Shown piece by piece: positions 10,144-19,579 of a stretch of 64,000 nt of DNA; the first letter of the stretch is position 1, and each line of letters opens with the position of its first letter. The notes below the pieces were generated by a model, which was not told the DNA's origin, did not search any database, and was given only the letters and a program-made list of their open reading frames with translations. Source of the stretch: an uncultured Planctomycetota bacterium (GTDB taxonomy: Bacteria; Planctomycetota; Planctomycetia; Gemmatales; HRBIN36); assembly GCA_937944855.1 (NCBI GenBank), contig CALFAY010000021.1:62001-126000 (forward strand), in the 5' to 3' direction. Position numbers and translations under genes: made by a program.

Positions 10144-10803
10144 ATGACGGAGAGACTTTGGGCCATGCAGCCGATTCTTGTACTGGGAACTCGCAACCGC
10201 AAGAAATCTGAGGAACTGCGTGGACTGCTTGGAGATTTGCCGATCACCCTCCGCGATCTGCGAGATTACCCCGACGCCCCTGAAGTCGTGGAGGACGGCG
10301 GCACGTTCGAGGCCAACGGCCGGAAAAAGGCTTCCGTGCTGGCCAAGGCGTTGGGCCAATGGGTGCTCAGCGACGACAGCGGTCTGGTGGTCCCGGCTCT
10401 GCACGGCGAACCTGGCGTGGATTCCGCCGTGTACGCGGGCAAACACGGCGACGACGAGGCCAACAACGACAAGTTGCTGGAACGGATGCGAAACGTGCCA
10501 GACGAACTGCGGGGGGCGTATTATGTCTGTGTGCTGGTGCTCGCCGATCCACGGGGAGAGGTAGTCGGCGTCAGCGAGGGGCGGTGCCACGGCCGGATCG
10601 TGCGGGTACGTCGCGGCCAGGGCGGTTTCGGCTACGATCCCCTGTTTCTCATTCCGGAGTACCACCGCACCTTCGGGGAATTGAGTTCTTCGGTCAAGCA
10701 GGCCCTCAGCCATCGGGCGAGAGCGGCGGAGCGGATGCGGCCGATTCTTCGGCGAACCTTGCTCAAGGACGCGCAGGCCAGCGAAGGCGGATTCGGATCA
10801 TGA
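10144..10803 (+). CDS. rdgB: dITP/XTP pyrophosphatase (RdgB/HAM1 family)
   Basis: A house-cleaning enzyme that hydrolyses dITP, ITP and XTP to monophosphates. 219 aa from 10144; an internal ATG at 10165 gives a better fit to the family N-terminus. Family motifs are present: GTRNRKKSEEL near the start, SDDSGL (the metal and substrate-binding loop) and GGFGYDPLF followed by a Ser/His-containing LSHRARA near the C-terminus. It overlaps the next gene by ATGA at 10800-10803, so it heads a coupled run rdgB-aguB-aguA-hemH. Confidence 0.93.
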   Translation: MTERLWAMQPILVLGTRNRKKSEELRGLLGDLPITLRDLRDYPDAPEVVEDGGTFEANGRKKASVLAKALGQWVLSDDSGLVVPALHGEPGVDSAVYAGKHGDDEANNDKLLERMRNVPDELRGAYYVCVLVLADPRGEVVGVSEGRCHGRIVRVRRGQGGFGYDPLFLIPEYHRTFGELSSSVKQALSHRARAAERMRPILRRTLLKDAQASEGGFGS

Positions 10804-11678
10804 AACTGGGACTGATTCAGATGCGTTGCGGCGCGGATGCCAAGGCTAACCTCGCTCATGCGCTCGAACTGTGCCGCCAGGCTGTCAAACAGGGAGCGAA
10901 CGTCCTTTGCCTGCCGGAATTGTTCCTGACGCCTTACTTCTGTCAGAGAGAGGATCCCGCTTTATTCGACCTGGCGGAGCCGATCCCCGGACCGACGACC
11001 GAGGCTCTCGGCAGACTCGCCGCCGAGACTGGAGCCGTCGTCGTCGGTTCGATCTTCGAGCGACGCATGGCGGGAGTGTACCACAATTCGGCAGTCGTCC
11101 TGGATGCGGACGGCACACTCGTTGGACTGTACCGCAAGATGCACATTCCCGATGACCCGCTCTATTTCGAGAAGTACTACTTCACTCCAGGCGATCTGGG
11201 TTTCCGCGTGTTTTCGACCCGGCACGGGAAGGTTGGCACCTTGATCTGTTGGGATCAGTGGTTCCCGGAGGCGGCCCGACTGACCGCCCTCCAGGGAGCG
11301 GACGTGCTGGTTTATCCGACGGCCATCGGCTGGCATCCGAAGGAGAAAGCGGAGTTTGGCGAGGCCCAGCATGCAGCCTGGGAGACCGTGCAGCGGGGCC
11401 ATGCGATCGCCAACGGCGTCTTCGTCACAGCCATCAACCGGGTCGGCCACGAAGGCCCTGCTGACGGCGGCTTGGAGTTCTGGGGAGGATCGTTCGTCAG
11501 CGATCCGTTCGGTAGAGTCCTTCACCGCTGCTCCGCGGATCGTGAGGAGATTGCCGTCGTTGACTGCGATCTGCGGCTTATCGAGGATACCCGCCGCAAT
11601 TGGCCGTTTTTCCGGGACCGCCGCATCGACGCCTACGGTCCTCTTCTGCAACGAGTCTGGACCGAGTGCGGCACCTGA
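10800..11678 (+). CDS. aguB: N-carbamoylputrescine amidase
   Basis: A nitrilase-superfamily enzyme converting N-carbamoylputrescine to putrescine, CO2 and ammonia. 292 aa. The catalytic triad is visible: E40 in CLPELF, K113 in YRKMHIPDD and C150 in LICWDQWFPE. The YRKMHIPDDP and WDQWFPEAAR segments are characteristic of the AguB subgroup. It starts inside the rdgB stop (ATGA) and is followed 31 bases later by agmatine deiminase, giving the two-step agmatine-to-putrescine route in adjacent genes. Confidence 0.95.
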   Translation: MKLGLIQMRCGADAKANLAHALELCRQAVKQGANVLCLPELFLTPYFCQREDPALFDLAEPIPGPTTEALGRLAAETGAVVVGSIFERRMAGVYHNSAVVLDADGTLVGLYRKMHIPDDPLYFEKYYFTPGDLGFRVFSTRHGKVGTLICWDQWFPEAARLTALQGADVLVYPTAIGWHPKEKAEFGEAQHAAWETVQRGHAIANGVFVTAINRVGHEGPADGGLEFWGGSFVSDPFGRVLHRCSADREEIAVVDCDLRLIEDTRRNWPFFRDRRIDAYGPLLQRVWTECGT

Positions 11679-11709
11679 GCGGCCCAATTTCAACGGAGTT
11701 CCGTCATCC

Positions 11710-12750
11710 ATGAGCTACCGCATGCCCGCGGAATGGGAACCGCATGAGAGCACCTGGCTGGCCTGGCCTCACAACCAGGAGGATTGGCCGGGCCGCTTCG
11801 GACCGATTCCGTGGGTTTTTGGCGAAATCCTCCGCCGCCTCAGTCGCTTCGAGCAAATCGACTTGATCGTTCCGGCCGGTCAGGAAAGCGAAGTCCGGGA
11901 CTTTGTCGGCCGTCTCGGCGCTGATCGGGAGCGAATTCGTTTCTGGGAAATGGCGACCGATCGCGTCTGGACCCGTGACTTCGCACCGCTCTGGGTCTTC
12001 GATGCCGCTGGCTTCCGACACGCCCTCAAGTGGCGGTTCAATGCCTGGGCCAAGTACGACGACTGGCGGCGCGATCAGGCAGCGGGCCTCTTCATCGGGC
12101 AGCGCTTCGGCCCGTGCATCGAACCGGAGTGGAAAGGTAAGTCGGTCGTGCTCGAAGGCGGCAGTATCGACGTGAACGGCCAGGGACTGTTGCTCACCAC
12201 GGAAGAATGCCTCCTGAGTACGCAACAGCAACGCAACCCCGGGCTGAGCCGAGAGGACTACGAACAACTGTTCGCGGAATACCTCGGCATTGAAAAAACC
12301 ATCTGGCTGAGACGCGGCATCGTCGGAGACGACACGCATGGCCACGTGGACGACCTGGCCCGTTTCGTCACGGCGAACACGGTGGTCTGTGTCGTGGAAC
12401 AGGACCGGGGAGATGCCAATTACGACCGGCTCCAGGAAAACCTGGAACTGCTCAGGACCGCCACCGATCACCGCGGTCGGCCGCTTCGTGTCGTCCAGTT
12501 GCCGATGCCGGAGCCGATCTGGTTCGACGGCCAGCGGCTACCGGCCTCTTACGCCAATTTCTACATCGCCAATGAGCAAGTCCTGGCCCCCACGTTCAAC
12601 GACCCGCACGACCGGCAGGCCCTCAACATCCTCGCGGAGGTGTTCCCGGATCGGCGAGTTGTCGGCATCTACTGCGGCGATCTGGTCTGGGGACTGGGCA
12701 CGCTCCATTGCATGAGCATGCAGATGCCCGCCGGCAGGTTGATGGCATGA
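11710..12750 (+). CDS. aguA: Agmatine deiminase
   Basis: A guanidino-group-modifying enzyme converting agmatine to N-carbamoylputrescine plus ammonia. 346 aa from the ATG at 11710; the frame is open further upstream, but that part lies inside aguB. It has the family opening MPAEWEPHESTWLAWP, a TRDFAPLWV motif, the His-containing GDDTHGHVDDLAR segment and the nucleophile Cys near the end (C334 in TLHCMSMQ). It directly follows aguB and overlaps hemH by ATGA at 12747-12750. Confidence 0.95.
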   Translation: MSYRMPAEWEPHESTWLAWPHNQEDWPGRFGPIPWVFGEILRRLSRFEQIDLIVPAGQESEVRDFVGRLGADRERIRFWEMATDRVWTRDFAPLWVFDAAGFRHALKWRFNAWAKYDDWRRDQAAGLFIGQRFGPCIEPEWKGKSVVLEGGSIDVNGQGLLLTTEECLLSTQQQRNPGLSREDYEQLFAEYLGIEKTIWLRRGIVGDDTHGHVDDLARFVTANTVVCVVEQDRGDANYDRLQENLELLRTATDHRGRPLRVVQLPMPEPIWFDGQRLPASYANFYIANEQVLAPTFNDPHDRQALNILAEVFPDRRVVGIYCGDLVWGLGTLHCMSMQMPAGRLMA

Positions 12751-13787
12751 ATCGGTTCCTCGGCATATTGCTGTTGCAACTAGGCACCCCGGACGCGCCG
12801 ACGGCCAAGGCCCTGCGGCCATATCTGCGGCAGTTCCTCGGCGACCCGCGGGTCATCGAACCTCCACCCCGCTACGAACACCGGCCCTGGGTGTGGCGGA
12901 TCCTCTGGTGGATCATTCTCAACGGCGTCATTCTTACCACCCGCCCCCGGCGGTCGGCCGAGAAATACGCCCGCATCTGGTCGGCGGAACATGGCAGCCC
13001 GCTGTTACACTGGACCCGCAGACAGGCCGGGGAATTGCAACGCCGTCTGCCCCCCGGCTTCCGGGTCGCCTTCGGCATGCGCTACGGAGAGCCGGGCATT
13101 GCTCGGGCCGTCAAGGAACTGCTTGCCGCGGGCTGCGAACGGCTCATCGCCCTGCCCATGTATCCGCAGTATTCGGCGACGACCACGGCCTCTGCTCTGG
13201 ACGGTTTGTTCGATGTTCTCAAGCAGGAACGGAACGTGCCCGCGCTGCGGATCGTGCCGCCGTACTACGATCATCCGGCTTACATCGAAGCCTTGGCACA
13301 ACAGGTTCGTGAGGAACTCGCCCGACTGCCCTGGGAACCGGACTTCTACCTGTTCAGCTACCACGGCATCCCGCAAGCCTATGTGAAAAGAGGCGACGTC
13401 TATGCTCGCCACGTCGAACGGACCACGCAGGCCCTGGTGAAGCGGCTCCAGCTTCCGCCCCGCAAATGGGCACGGGTTTATCAGTCGCTCTTCGGCAAGG
13501 ACGCCTGGTTGAAGCCCTACGCCGAGGAGAAGGTCAAGCAATTGGCCCAGCGTGGAGTGAAGAGGCTCTTCATCTGCACTCCGGGATTCACAGCCGACTG
13601 TCTCGAAACCGTGGACGAGATTGGCTACGAGCTTCGGGAAGTCTTCCTGCACCACGGCGGCGAGGCGTATCACCGCTGCCCCTGCTTGAACGATGATCCC
13701 CGCTTCATCGCTGCCTTGCGCACTCTGGTGCTCGAAGAAGCGGCGGGCTGGCTCACTCCAGAGAATCGCCCATGCGGCGAGGCATGA
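12747..13787 (+). CDS. hemH: Ferrochelatase
   Basis: Inserts ferrous iron into protoporphyrin (or coproporphyrin) in the last part of heme synthesis. 346 aa, normal length for a bacterial ferrochelatase. The start at 12747 overlaps the aguA stop. Key signatures: LLLQLGTPDAP at the N-terminus, FSYHGIP with the metal-binding His near residue 200, and CPGFTADCLETVDEIGYE with the conserved Glu near the C-terminus. A CPCLND segment follows. No membrane helix is obvious. Confidence 0.95.
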   Translation: MNRFLGILLLQLGTPDAPTAKALRPYLRQFLGDPRVIEPPPRYEHRPWVWRILWWIILNGVILTTRPRRSAEKYARIWSAEHGSPLLHWTRRQAGELQRRLPPGFRVAFGMRYGEPGIARAVKELLAAGCERLIALPMYPQYSATTTASALDGLFDVLKQERNVPALRIVPPYYDHPAYIEALAQQVREELARLPWEPDFYLFSYHGIPQAYVKRGDVYARHVERTTQALVKRLQLPPRKWARVYQSLFGKDAWLKPYAEEKVKQLAQRGVKRLFICTPGFTADCLETVDEIGYELREVFLHHGGEAYHRCPCLNDDPRFIAALRTLVLEEAAGWLTPENRPCGEA

Positions 13788-13808
13788 CCCGTTCCATAGA
13801 CTGACCCC

Positions 13809-14717
13809 ATGACGGAACGGGAGCTTTGCGGTCAACTGGATGCCAGGAAACGGGATGTCGCCATTCTGATTAATCCGCGGGCCGGTTCAGGACCATCGCG
13901 AGACATCGTCGAACTGTTTCTCCGCGACCTCGAACGTCAGGGACTGGTGCCGCGGCCCTGCCGCCATCGGTCTGAACTGTCTTCGTTGATAAGCGAGGAA
14001 GGTCCGGACTTGCGTTGCGTCGTGGCGGCGGGAGGCGATGGCACCGTGGCCGAGGTCGTCAACCGCGCCGTCGATGTACCGCTGGCCATTCTGCCGGTCG
14101 GCAATGAGAACCTGGCCGCCGATTATTTCGGTTTCCGTCGTTCCGCCTGGCGGCTGGCTCAGGCCGTGGCGATCGGACGCACTCGGCGGTTCGATCTTGG
14201 GCGGGTTAACGACCGCAGGTTCGTTCTCGTCGCCAGCACGGGCATTGATGCCATGGTGGTGGCCGAGGTCCACCGCCGACGTCGCGGCCACATCAGCCGA
14301 CTGAACTGGTTTCTGCCCATCCTGCAAACGCTCTCCTCGTATCGCTGGCCGGCTATCGAAGTCGAGGTGATGGAAACCGGAGAACGCTTGCAAGGCAAAG
14401 AAGTGCTGGTTTTCAACGTGCCGCGCTACGCCCTGCGGCTGCCCCTGGCTCCCCAAGCCGCGCCGGATGATGGTTTGCTCGATCTGTTAGTTCTGCAACA
14501 GGGAGGCGTCCGCGCCCTGGCCGATTTTCTCCTCGGCGTGTTGACAGTCCGTTGTCAATCACCTCGTCACATCCACCGCCGCAAGGTCAAACGACTGCGG
14601 CTGTGGAGTGACAGCCGCCTGCCACTGCAGAGCGACGGCGACCCGGGATTCGCGTTGCCGGTGACGATCGAAGTGCTGCCCTCGGCCCTGGAACTGGTGT
14701 TGCCCGGTCCTGTGTAA
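13809..14717 (+). CDS. Diacylglycerol/sphingosine kinase-type lipid kinase (YegS/LCB5 family)
   Basis: A 302-aa protein with the DAGK catalytic domain: INPRAGSG at residues 18-25 and the nucleotide-binding motif AAGGDGTVAEVVN near 74-86, followed by a C-terminal beta-sandwich half. Such enzymes phosphorylate a lipid hydroxyl using ATP at the cytoplasmic membrane face. It starts 21 bases after hemH and is probably the last gene of that transcription unit. The window also holds a ceramidase-like protein, but nothing links the two directly. The lipid substrate is unknown. Confidence 0.85.
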   Translation: MTERELCGQLDARKRDVAILINPRAGSGPSRDIVELFLRDLERQGLVPRPCRHRSELSSLISEEGPDLRCVVAAGGDGTVAEVVNRAVDVPLAILPVGNENLAADYFGFRRSAWRLAQAVAIGRTRRFDLGRVNDRRFVLVASTGIDAMVVAEVHRRRRGHISRLNWFLPILQTLSSYRWPAIEVEVMETGERLQGKEVLVFNVPRYALRLPLAPQAAPDDGLLDLLVLQQGGVRALADFLLGVLTVRCQSPRHIHRRKVKRLRLWSDSRLPLQSDGDPGFALPVTIEVLPSALELVLPGPV

Positions 14718-14761
14718 ACCCGGATCCGACACCAAACTAAGGCCGGATGAGCGAGGCAGCG

Positions 14762-15565
14762 CTAGGGCGTCTTCGGCGGGGTCGTCCGCAGGCGGGGCAG
14801 AATGGTTCGCAGCATCCAGTCGCCGACCGGCGTCGGCGTCCAGCGCAGCATTCGGACGAGAAACAACGTGCTGAACGGGAAAGCGCAGTGCGGCTGACGG
14901 CGGCGGATGGCCTGAACGATGCGTCGGGCGGCTTCCTCGACCGACATCATGTTCGGCTTGGGATCGGGCAGGTTCTCGGTCAAGGGCGTGCGGATCCACC
15001 CCGGGCAGATGGTCGTGCAGGCGATGCCGAACGGTTTCAGCTCGACACGCAGACTGTCCATCATGTTCATGACGCCGGCCTTGCTGGCACAGTACCCGGC
15101 CATGTGCGGGATGCCGTGATAAGCCGCCAGGCTCGCAATGGCCACCAGATGCCCCCGGCGGCGCTCCAGCATTGCGGGCAGCACTGCCGCGACGGTGTTG
15201 GCTACGCCGATCAAGTTGACGGCAATCTGCTTCTCGAAGTCTTCGGCGGAAAAACCGACGGCCGAGGTCTTGATGCCGATGCCGGCGTTGGCGATGGCGA
15301 TGCGGATCGGCCCGACGCGCTGTTCCAGCTTACTCACGGCGGAGAACAAGGCGGGGCGGTCGGTCACGTCGGCGATTTCCCAGCCGCCGGCGCAGTTGGC
15401 GGCCTTGAGGTCGGTCAGGAGACGTTCCAGAGGTTCGGGGTGCAGGTCCAGGGCAGCGATGACCGCGCCAAGCCGCGCCATTTCCAGTGCGACTTGTCGG
15501 CCAATCCCACCTCCCGCCCCGGTGATGAGCACGACTTCGTTGTTGAATGGTTGCGTCTTCGCCAT
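14762..15565 (-). CDS. Short-chain dehydrogenase/reductase
   Basis: A 267-aa classical SDR. The NAD(P) motif is TGAGGGIG near residues 15-22, the NAG segment is IANAGIG, and the active-site Tyr/Lys is YCASK. It should oxidise or reduce a hydroxyl/keto group. It lies 3 bases downstream of an alpha/beta hydrolase on the same strand, so the two are almost certainly co-expressed. A hydrophobic C-terminal region suggests membrane association or a lipid-like substrate, but this is only inference. Confidence 0.9.
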   Translation of the reverse strand: MAKTQPFNNEVVLITGAGGGIGRQVALEMARLGAVIAALDLHPEPLERLLTDLKAANCAGGWEIADVTDRPALFSAVSKLEQRVGPIRIAIANAGIGIKTSAVGFSAEDFEKQIAVNLIGVANTVAAVLPAMLERRRGHLVAIASLAAYHGIPHMAGYCASKAGVMNMMDSLRVELKPFGIACTTICPGWIRTPLTENLPDPKPNMMSVEEAARRIVQAIRRRQPHCAFPFSTLFLVRMLRWTPTPVGDWMLRTILPRLRTTPPKTP

Positions 15566-15568
15566 CGG

Positions 15569-16414
15569 TTACGCCTTGGACACAGCGAACCGCGTGATCC
15601 TTTCGACGAACTCCGCTTCCTGCTCGAACATCGGAAAATGCCCGCACTTCTTGATGATCTGGAACTCGGCGTGGGGAATGTACCGTTGATATTCCCGCCC
15701 ATACGCCGGGGGCACGAGGCGATCGCTTTCGCCCCACAACAGCAGCACCGGACAACGAATGCGATAGAGCCGATCCGCCAGCTTCGGATCGTAGGGCCGC
15801 TCCCAGACCAGACGGGCCAGGGTCGCCATGTTCTGATAGACGGCGATCAAGGTTTCGTCGTTGAGTTTATCCATGTCCTTCAGGATCATCGTGGCCTGGT
15901 AGCCGTCGGGATCGTGGAACAGGACCTCGCGGAGCTTGCGGACGTCCTGCCCGTAACGGAACAGGTCGAAAAGCGGATACTCTTCGACCCACAAACCCGG
16001 CGCACCGGACAGCCAGAGCTTTTCGACCCGCTCCGGCCAGCGGACGGCGAACTCGGCAGCGATCCAGCCGCCGAGGCTGACGCCCCCCAGAATCGCTTTC
16101 TCAATGCCGAGGGCGTCGAATAACTCGACATAGTGGAAGGCCATGTCCTCGATCGAGTCGATGCCGTCGATCCCCTCGCTCTTGGCGAACCCTGGATGGG
16201 CCGGAGCGAAGACCTCGAATTTCTTCGCCCACTGTTCAAGGAACGGCAGCCAGAGTGTTTCGCCCAGGGCACTGTGCAGATAGACGAAGGGCGGACCGCT
16301 GCCCCCGTGCTGCACCTGGGTCGCTCGTCCGCGGACGTCGATCATCTCGAGCGTGCCGGTGCGGGACAGCAGAACGCGAGCGCCGTAGGTTAGTTTCTTC
16401 AATGCGTCAAACAT
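15569..16414 (-). CDS. Alpha/beta-fold hydrolase
   Basis: A 281-aa cytoplasmic hydrolase. The nucleophile elbow is GGVSLGGW (Ser nucleophile), the acid is in LLLWGESDRLVPP, and the catalytic His is in KKCGHFPMFEQ; an oxyanion-hole segment VYLHSALGE precedes. The arrangement resembles esterases and C-C bond hydrolases of the MhpC type. It heads a two-gene unit with the SDR and is divergent from purN with a 57-base gap. Substrate unknown. Confidence 0.9.
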   Translation of the reverse strand: MFDALKKLTYGARVLLSRTGTLEMIDVRGRATQVQHGGSGPPFVYLHSALGETLWLPFLEQWAKKFEVFAPAHPGFAKSEGIDGIDSIEDMAFHYVELFDALGIEKAILGGVSLGGWIAAEFAVRWPERVEKLWLSGAPGLWVEEYPLFDLFRYGQDVRKLREVLFHDPDGYQATMILKDMDKLNDETLIAVYQNMATLARLVWERPYDPKLADRLYRIRCPVLLLWGESDRLVPPAYGREYQRYIPHAEFQIIKKCGHFPMFEQEAEFVERITRFAVSKA

Positions 16415-16471
16415 AATACCCAGACTTTATCAGGCAGCGTTGTCCGTGTCATCCCTGTAAAGGAGTACCCG

Positions 16472-17092
16472 ATGCCGTTGCGATTGGTGGTGCTGGTCAG
16501 TGCGGGGGGTACCACTCTGCAAAACCTGATCGACGAGATCGCGGCTGGCCGCCTGGACGCCCGCATCGTCCAAGTCATCAGCAACAACGCTGACGCCTTC
16601 GCCCTGGTGCGGGCCGAACGGGCCGGTATCCCGACCGCGGTCGTCTCCCGCAAACAAGCCGGTTCCCGCGAGGAGTTCAGCCGACGCATCTTCGATCTGT
16701 GCCGATCTGCTCAGGCCGAGCTTGTCTGCATGGCTGGCTTTCTTCAGCTGGTGACCATTCCCGAGGACTACCAGCTGCGGGTCATGAACATCCACCCGGC
16801 TCTGATCCCGGCATTCTGCGGCAAGGGATTCTACGGCCATCATGTCCATGAGGCCGTGCTTGAAGCCGGGGTCAAGATCACTGGCTGCACGGTCCACTTC
16901 GCGGACAACGAGTACGACCACGGCCCGATCATCCTTCAGCGGGCCGTGCCGGTCCTCGACGACGACACCCCGGAAACACTCGCCCAGCGCGTTTTCGCCG
17001 AGGAGAGAATCGCTTACCCCGAAGCCATCCGCCTGTTTGCTGAGAAGCGCTTGCAGGTCGTCGGCCGCCGCGTCCGCATTCTTTCCGCTTGA
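16472..17092 (+). CDS. purN: Phosphoribosylglycinamide formyltransferase
   Basis: Transfers a formyl group from 10-formyl-THF to GAR in purine synthesis. 206 aa, the usual length. Catalytic Asn and His are in MNIHPALIPAF and the Asp in VHFADNEYDHGPII; the phosphate-binding loop VSAGGTTLQNL opens the protein. The ATG at 16472 follows AAAGGAG with good spacing. It stands between a divergent hydrolase and a type III polyketide synthase. Confidence 0.96.
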   Translation: MPLRLVVLVSAGGTTLQNLIDEIAAGRLDARIVQVISNNADAFALVRAERAGIPTAVVSRKQAGSREEFSRRIFDLCRSAQAELVCMAGFLQLVTIPEDYQLRVMNIHPALIPAFCGKGFYGHHVHEAVLEAGVKITGCTVHFADNEYDHGPIILQRAVPVLDDDTPETLAQRVFAEERIAYPEAIRLFAEKRLQVVGRRVRILSA

Positions 17093-17275
17093 GCTTATGC
17101 CGAAGTGGGTTCTGATGGCGGTCTGGAACCTGGAACCGAACTCCCTATCATTCTTGGCGAGGAGTCCAGCCAGGGCAACCGAGCTTCTCGGCCGAAGCGT
17201 CTCGCGCCCTGCCTCAGCTCATGAGATAACGGCACACGCCGGTTGACATCCTTTTCCCAGCGAGGATCGACGACG

Positions 17276-18382
17276 ATGAGTTTTGCCATCCTGGGGATCG
17301 GGACGGCGCTTCCGCCCAATAGCGTGGACCAATCCAAGGCGGCAGAGTACGCCTGCAATCTGATCTGCGAATCGGAGGATCAAGCGGCCCTGCTGCCGGT
17401 GCTGTATCGACAAACCGGAGTACGTCGGCGCTACATGGTGTACAACCAGCACGCTCTGGAGGAGGTAGCCACAACCGGCAAGGCGTCCGTTTCTTCGGTT
17501 TTCATTCCGCGGGGCAAGGACGACCGCGGCCCGACCACGCAGCACCGCATGGATCGCTATGTGGAGGAGGCTCCGACCCTGGCTCATCGCGCCGCCACGG
17601 AGGCCCTGGAACGGGCGGAAGTGATGCCCAGCGAGATCACCCATCTCGTCACGGTCAGCTGCACGGGCTTTTCGGCTCCCGGCTTCGACATCGCCCTCAT
17701 CAAGCGTCTGGGTCTGCCGGCGACGACGCAGCGGGTCCACGTCGGGTTCATGGGCTGCCATGGTGCTCTGAATGGCCTTCGCGTGGCCCGGGGCATCGCC
17801 GCCGCCGAGCCGGAAAGCCGCATTCTGCTGTGTGCGGTCGAACTGTGCAGCCTGCATTTCCATTACGGCTGGGATCCGAAGAAGGTCGTGGCCAATGCTC
17901 TGTTCGCCGATGGGGCCGCTGCGGTCGTCGGTGCTCCCGCACCGGATGGCCAGTCCCAGCCGTGGCGGATGGCGGCCAGCGGCTCGTGTTTGATTCCGGA
18001 TTCGGAATATGCCATGACTTGGAATATCGGCAACCACGGCTTCGAGATGACCCTTTCGACGCGGGTGCCGGGTCTGATCGGAGAGAACCTGCGGCCGTTC
18101 ATGGACACTTGGCTGGCCAAACACGGCTTGCGGGTCGAGGACATTCGTTCCTGGGCGGTGCATCCCGGCGGACCCAGGATCCTCAACTGCGTTGAGGAAC
18201 CGCTCAGACTGACGCCGGAACACACCAGCGTTTCCCGGGAAGTGCTGTCCGAGCACGGCAACATGTCCTCGCCGACCGTGCTGTTCATCCTCCAGCGTCT
18301 GCGGGAACGGGAAGCACCGTTGCCCTGCGTCGCCCTGGGGTTCGGACCGGGCCTGGTCGCCGAGGCGGCATTGTTCGTCTGA
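17276..18382 (+). CDS. Type III polyketide synthase
   Basis: A 368-aa homodimeric chalcone-synthase-like enzyme. I choose the ATG at 17276, which has GAGG upstream and gives the family start FAILGIGTALPP. The catalytic triad is complete: C161 in GFMGCHGA, H296 in WAVHPGGP and N329 in SEHGNMSSPT. It should extend an acyl starter with malonyl-CoA to an alkylresorcinol or alkylpyrone-type product, with no acyl carrier domain. The only clear partner is the metallophosphoesterase 24 bases downstream; the methyltransferase and oxidase that often accompany bacterial homologues are absent here. Confidence 0.92.
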   Translation: MSFAILGIGTALPPNSVDQSKAAEYACNLICESEDQAALLPVLYRQTGVRRRYMVYNQHALEEVATTGKASVSSVFIPRGKDDRGPTTQHRMDRYVEEAPTLAHRAATEALERAEVMPSEITHLVTVSCTGFSAPGFDIALIKRLGLPATTQRVHVGFMGCHGALNGLRVARGIAAAEPESRILLCAVELCSLHFHYGWDPKKVVANALFADGAAAVVGAPAPDGQSQPWRMAASGSCLIPDSEYAMTWNIGNHGFEMTLSTRVPGLIGENLRPFMDTWLAKHGLRVEDIRSWAVHPGGPRILNCVEEPLRLTPEHTSVSREVLSEHGNMSSPTVLFILQRLREREAPLPCVALGFGPGLVAEAALFV

Positions 18383-18406
18383 ACCTCCCGACCCCGAGGC
18401 CAGGCG

Positions 18407-19579
18407 ATGTTGGGTTCGGTGATCCTGTTCCTCGGAGCGACGGTCGGCAATGTGGCCTTGGGGGCTTGGATCATCAACTACCTGTATGGCACACGCTTCC
18501 GGGGGTGGTGGGTCACGCTCGTCCGTTTGACCTGCCAGACGCTCATCATCGTGTTGCCGCTGGCCTTCCTGGCTGCGTTCGGTCCTCAGTTGTGGAACCC
18601 GTCGGCGTGGCTGTGGCCGACCGGCTGGCTGGATCTCCCAATGCCTCTTCTGGCCTATCTAGCCCTCTGCTGGCTGCTGGGCTTCGGGGTCGTTCCTTTG
18701 GTCACCGTGCAGCGGTGGCTTCGCCGTCCGCCTGCCCAGCTGCTCTCCAACCACACCACGACCCTGCACGTCGCCGACCTGCTGGGCCGCAAGCCGCTCC
18801 TCGGGTCGAGCAAGCAGGGCCATCTCGCGCGGCTGCCCGGCAATCAGATCTGGGATGTCGATTTCGTCGAACTGACCGTGGCTTTGCCGCGTTTGCCGCC
18901 GGTGCTGGAGGGCATGACCATCTGGCACATTTCGGATACGCATCTGTGCGGCTGTCCGGATCGGGGTTTCTACGAGTACGTCTTCGATCGTTGTGCCGAG
19001 CAGCCTGCCGACATCGTGGCCGTCACCGGCGACATTCTCGACAGCGAACGCCATTATCACTGGATCACTCCCCTGTTCAGCAAACTTCGGGGCCGATATG
19101 CGAACCTGGCCATTCTCGGCAATCATGATGCTTGGCTCGACGTGAACCAAATCGAAACGCGGATGCAGCGATGTGGATTCACGATGCTGGGAAGCCGTTG
19201 GCTGGAAATCGAAGTCCGCGGCGAACGCCTGATCGTGATCGGAAATGAAACGCCGTGGCTGGGATCCGCACCCGACCTGCGCGCCTGTCCTTCCGGGGCC
19301 TTCCGATTGTGCCTGAGCCACTCGCCCGACACGATCAGCTGGGCGCGTCGAAACAGTATGGACCTTGTGTTGGCCGGGCACAACCACGGCGGTCAGGTCC
19401 GTTTTCCCCTGTTCGGCCCGGTGCTGGTGCCCAGCCGTCTGAGCCGCCGCTACGATTGCGGTACGTTCTTTGAGATGCCGACGCTCCTGCACGTCAGCCG
19501 GGGTCTGGCCGGTACCTATCCCCTGCGGTGGAATTGCCGTCCGGAGGTGACGCGGCTGACGCTTCGGCGTCAGACATAG
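18407..19579 (+). CDS. Membrane-anchored metallophosphoesterase
   Basis: A 390-aa protein. The first 105 residues form three hydrophobic segments (about 3-27, 36-60, 78-103). From residue 165 a calcineurin-like phosphoesterase domain follows: SDTH (176-179), TGD, LGNHDAW, and AGHNHGGQ near 320, which supply the two-metal site. This resembles YkuE/LpxH-type enzymes that act on phospholipid or lipid-linked substrates, anchored to the membrane. It lies 24 bases after the type III polyketide synthase on the same strand. Its 3' end overlaps the convergent BatA-like gene by 10 bases. Confidence 0.88.
   Translation: MLGSVILFLGATVGNVALGAWIINYLYGTRFRGWWVTLVRLTCQTLIIVLPLAFLAAFGPQLWNPSAWLWPTGWLDLPMPLLAYLALCWLLGFGVVPLVTVQRWLRRPPAQLLSNHTTTLHVADLLGRKPLLGSSKQGHLARLPGNQIWDVDFVELTVALPRLPPVLEGMTIWHISDTHLCGCPDRGFYEYVFDRCAEQPADIVAVTGDILDSERHYHWITPLFSKLRGRYANLAILGNHDAWLDVNQIETRMQRCGFTMLGSRWLEIEVRGERLIVIGNETPWLGSAPDLRACPSGAFRLCLSHSPDTISWARRNSMDLVLAGHNHGGQVRFPLFGPVLVPSRLSRRYDCGTFFEMPTLLHVSRGLAGTYPLRWNCRPEVTRLTLRRQT

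Noticed and set aside
14747-16123. Plus-strand open frame of 458 codons
   Set aside because: Antisense to the SDR and alpha/beta hydrolase genes.
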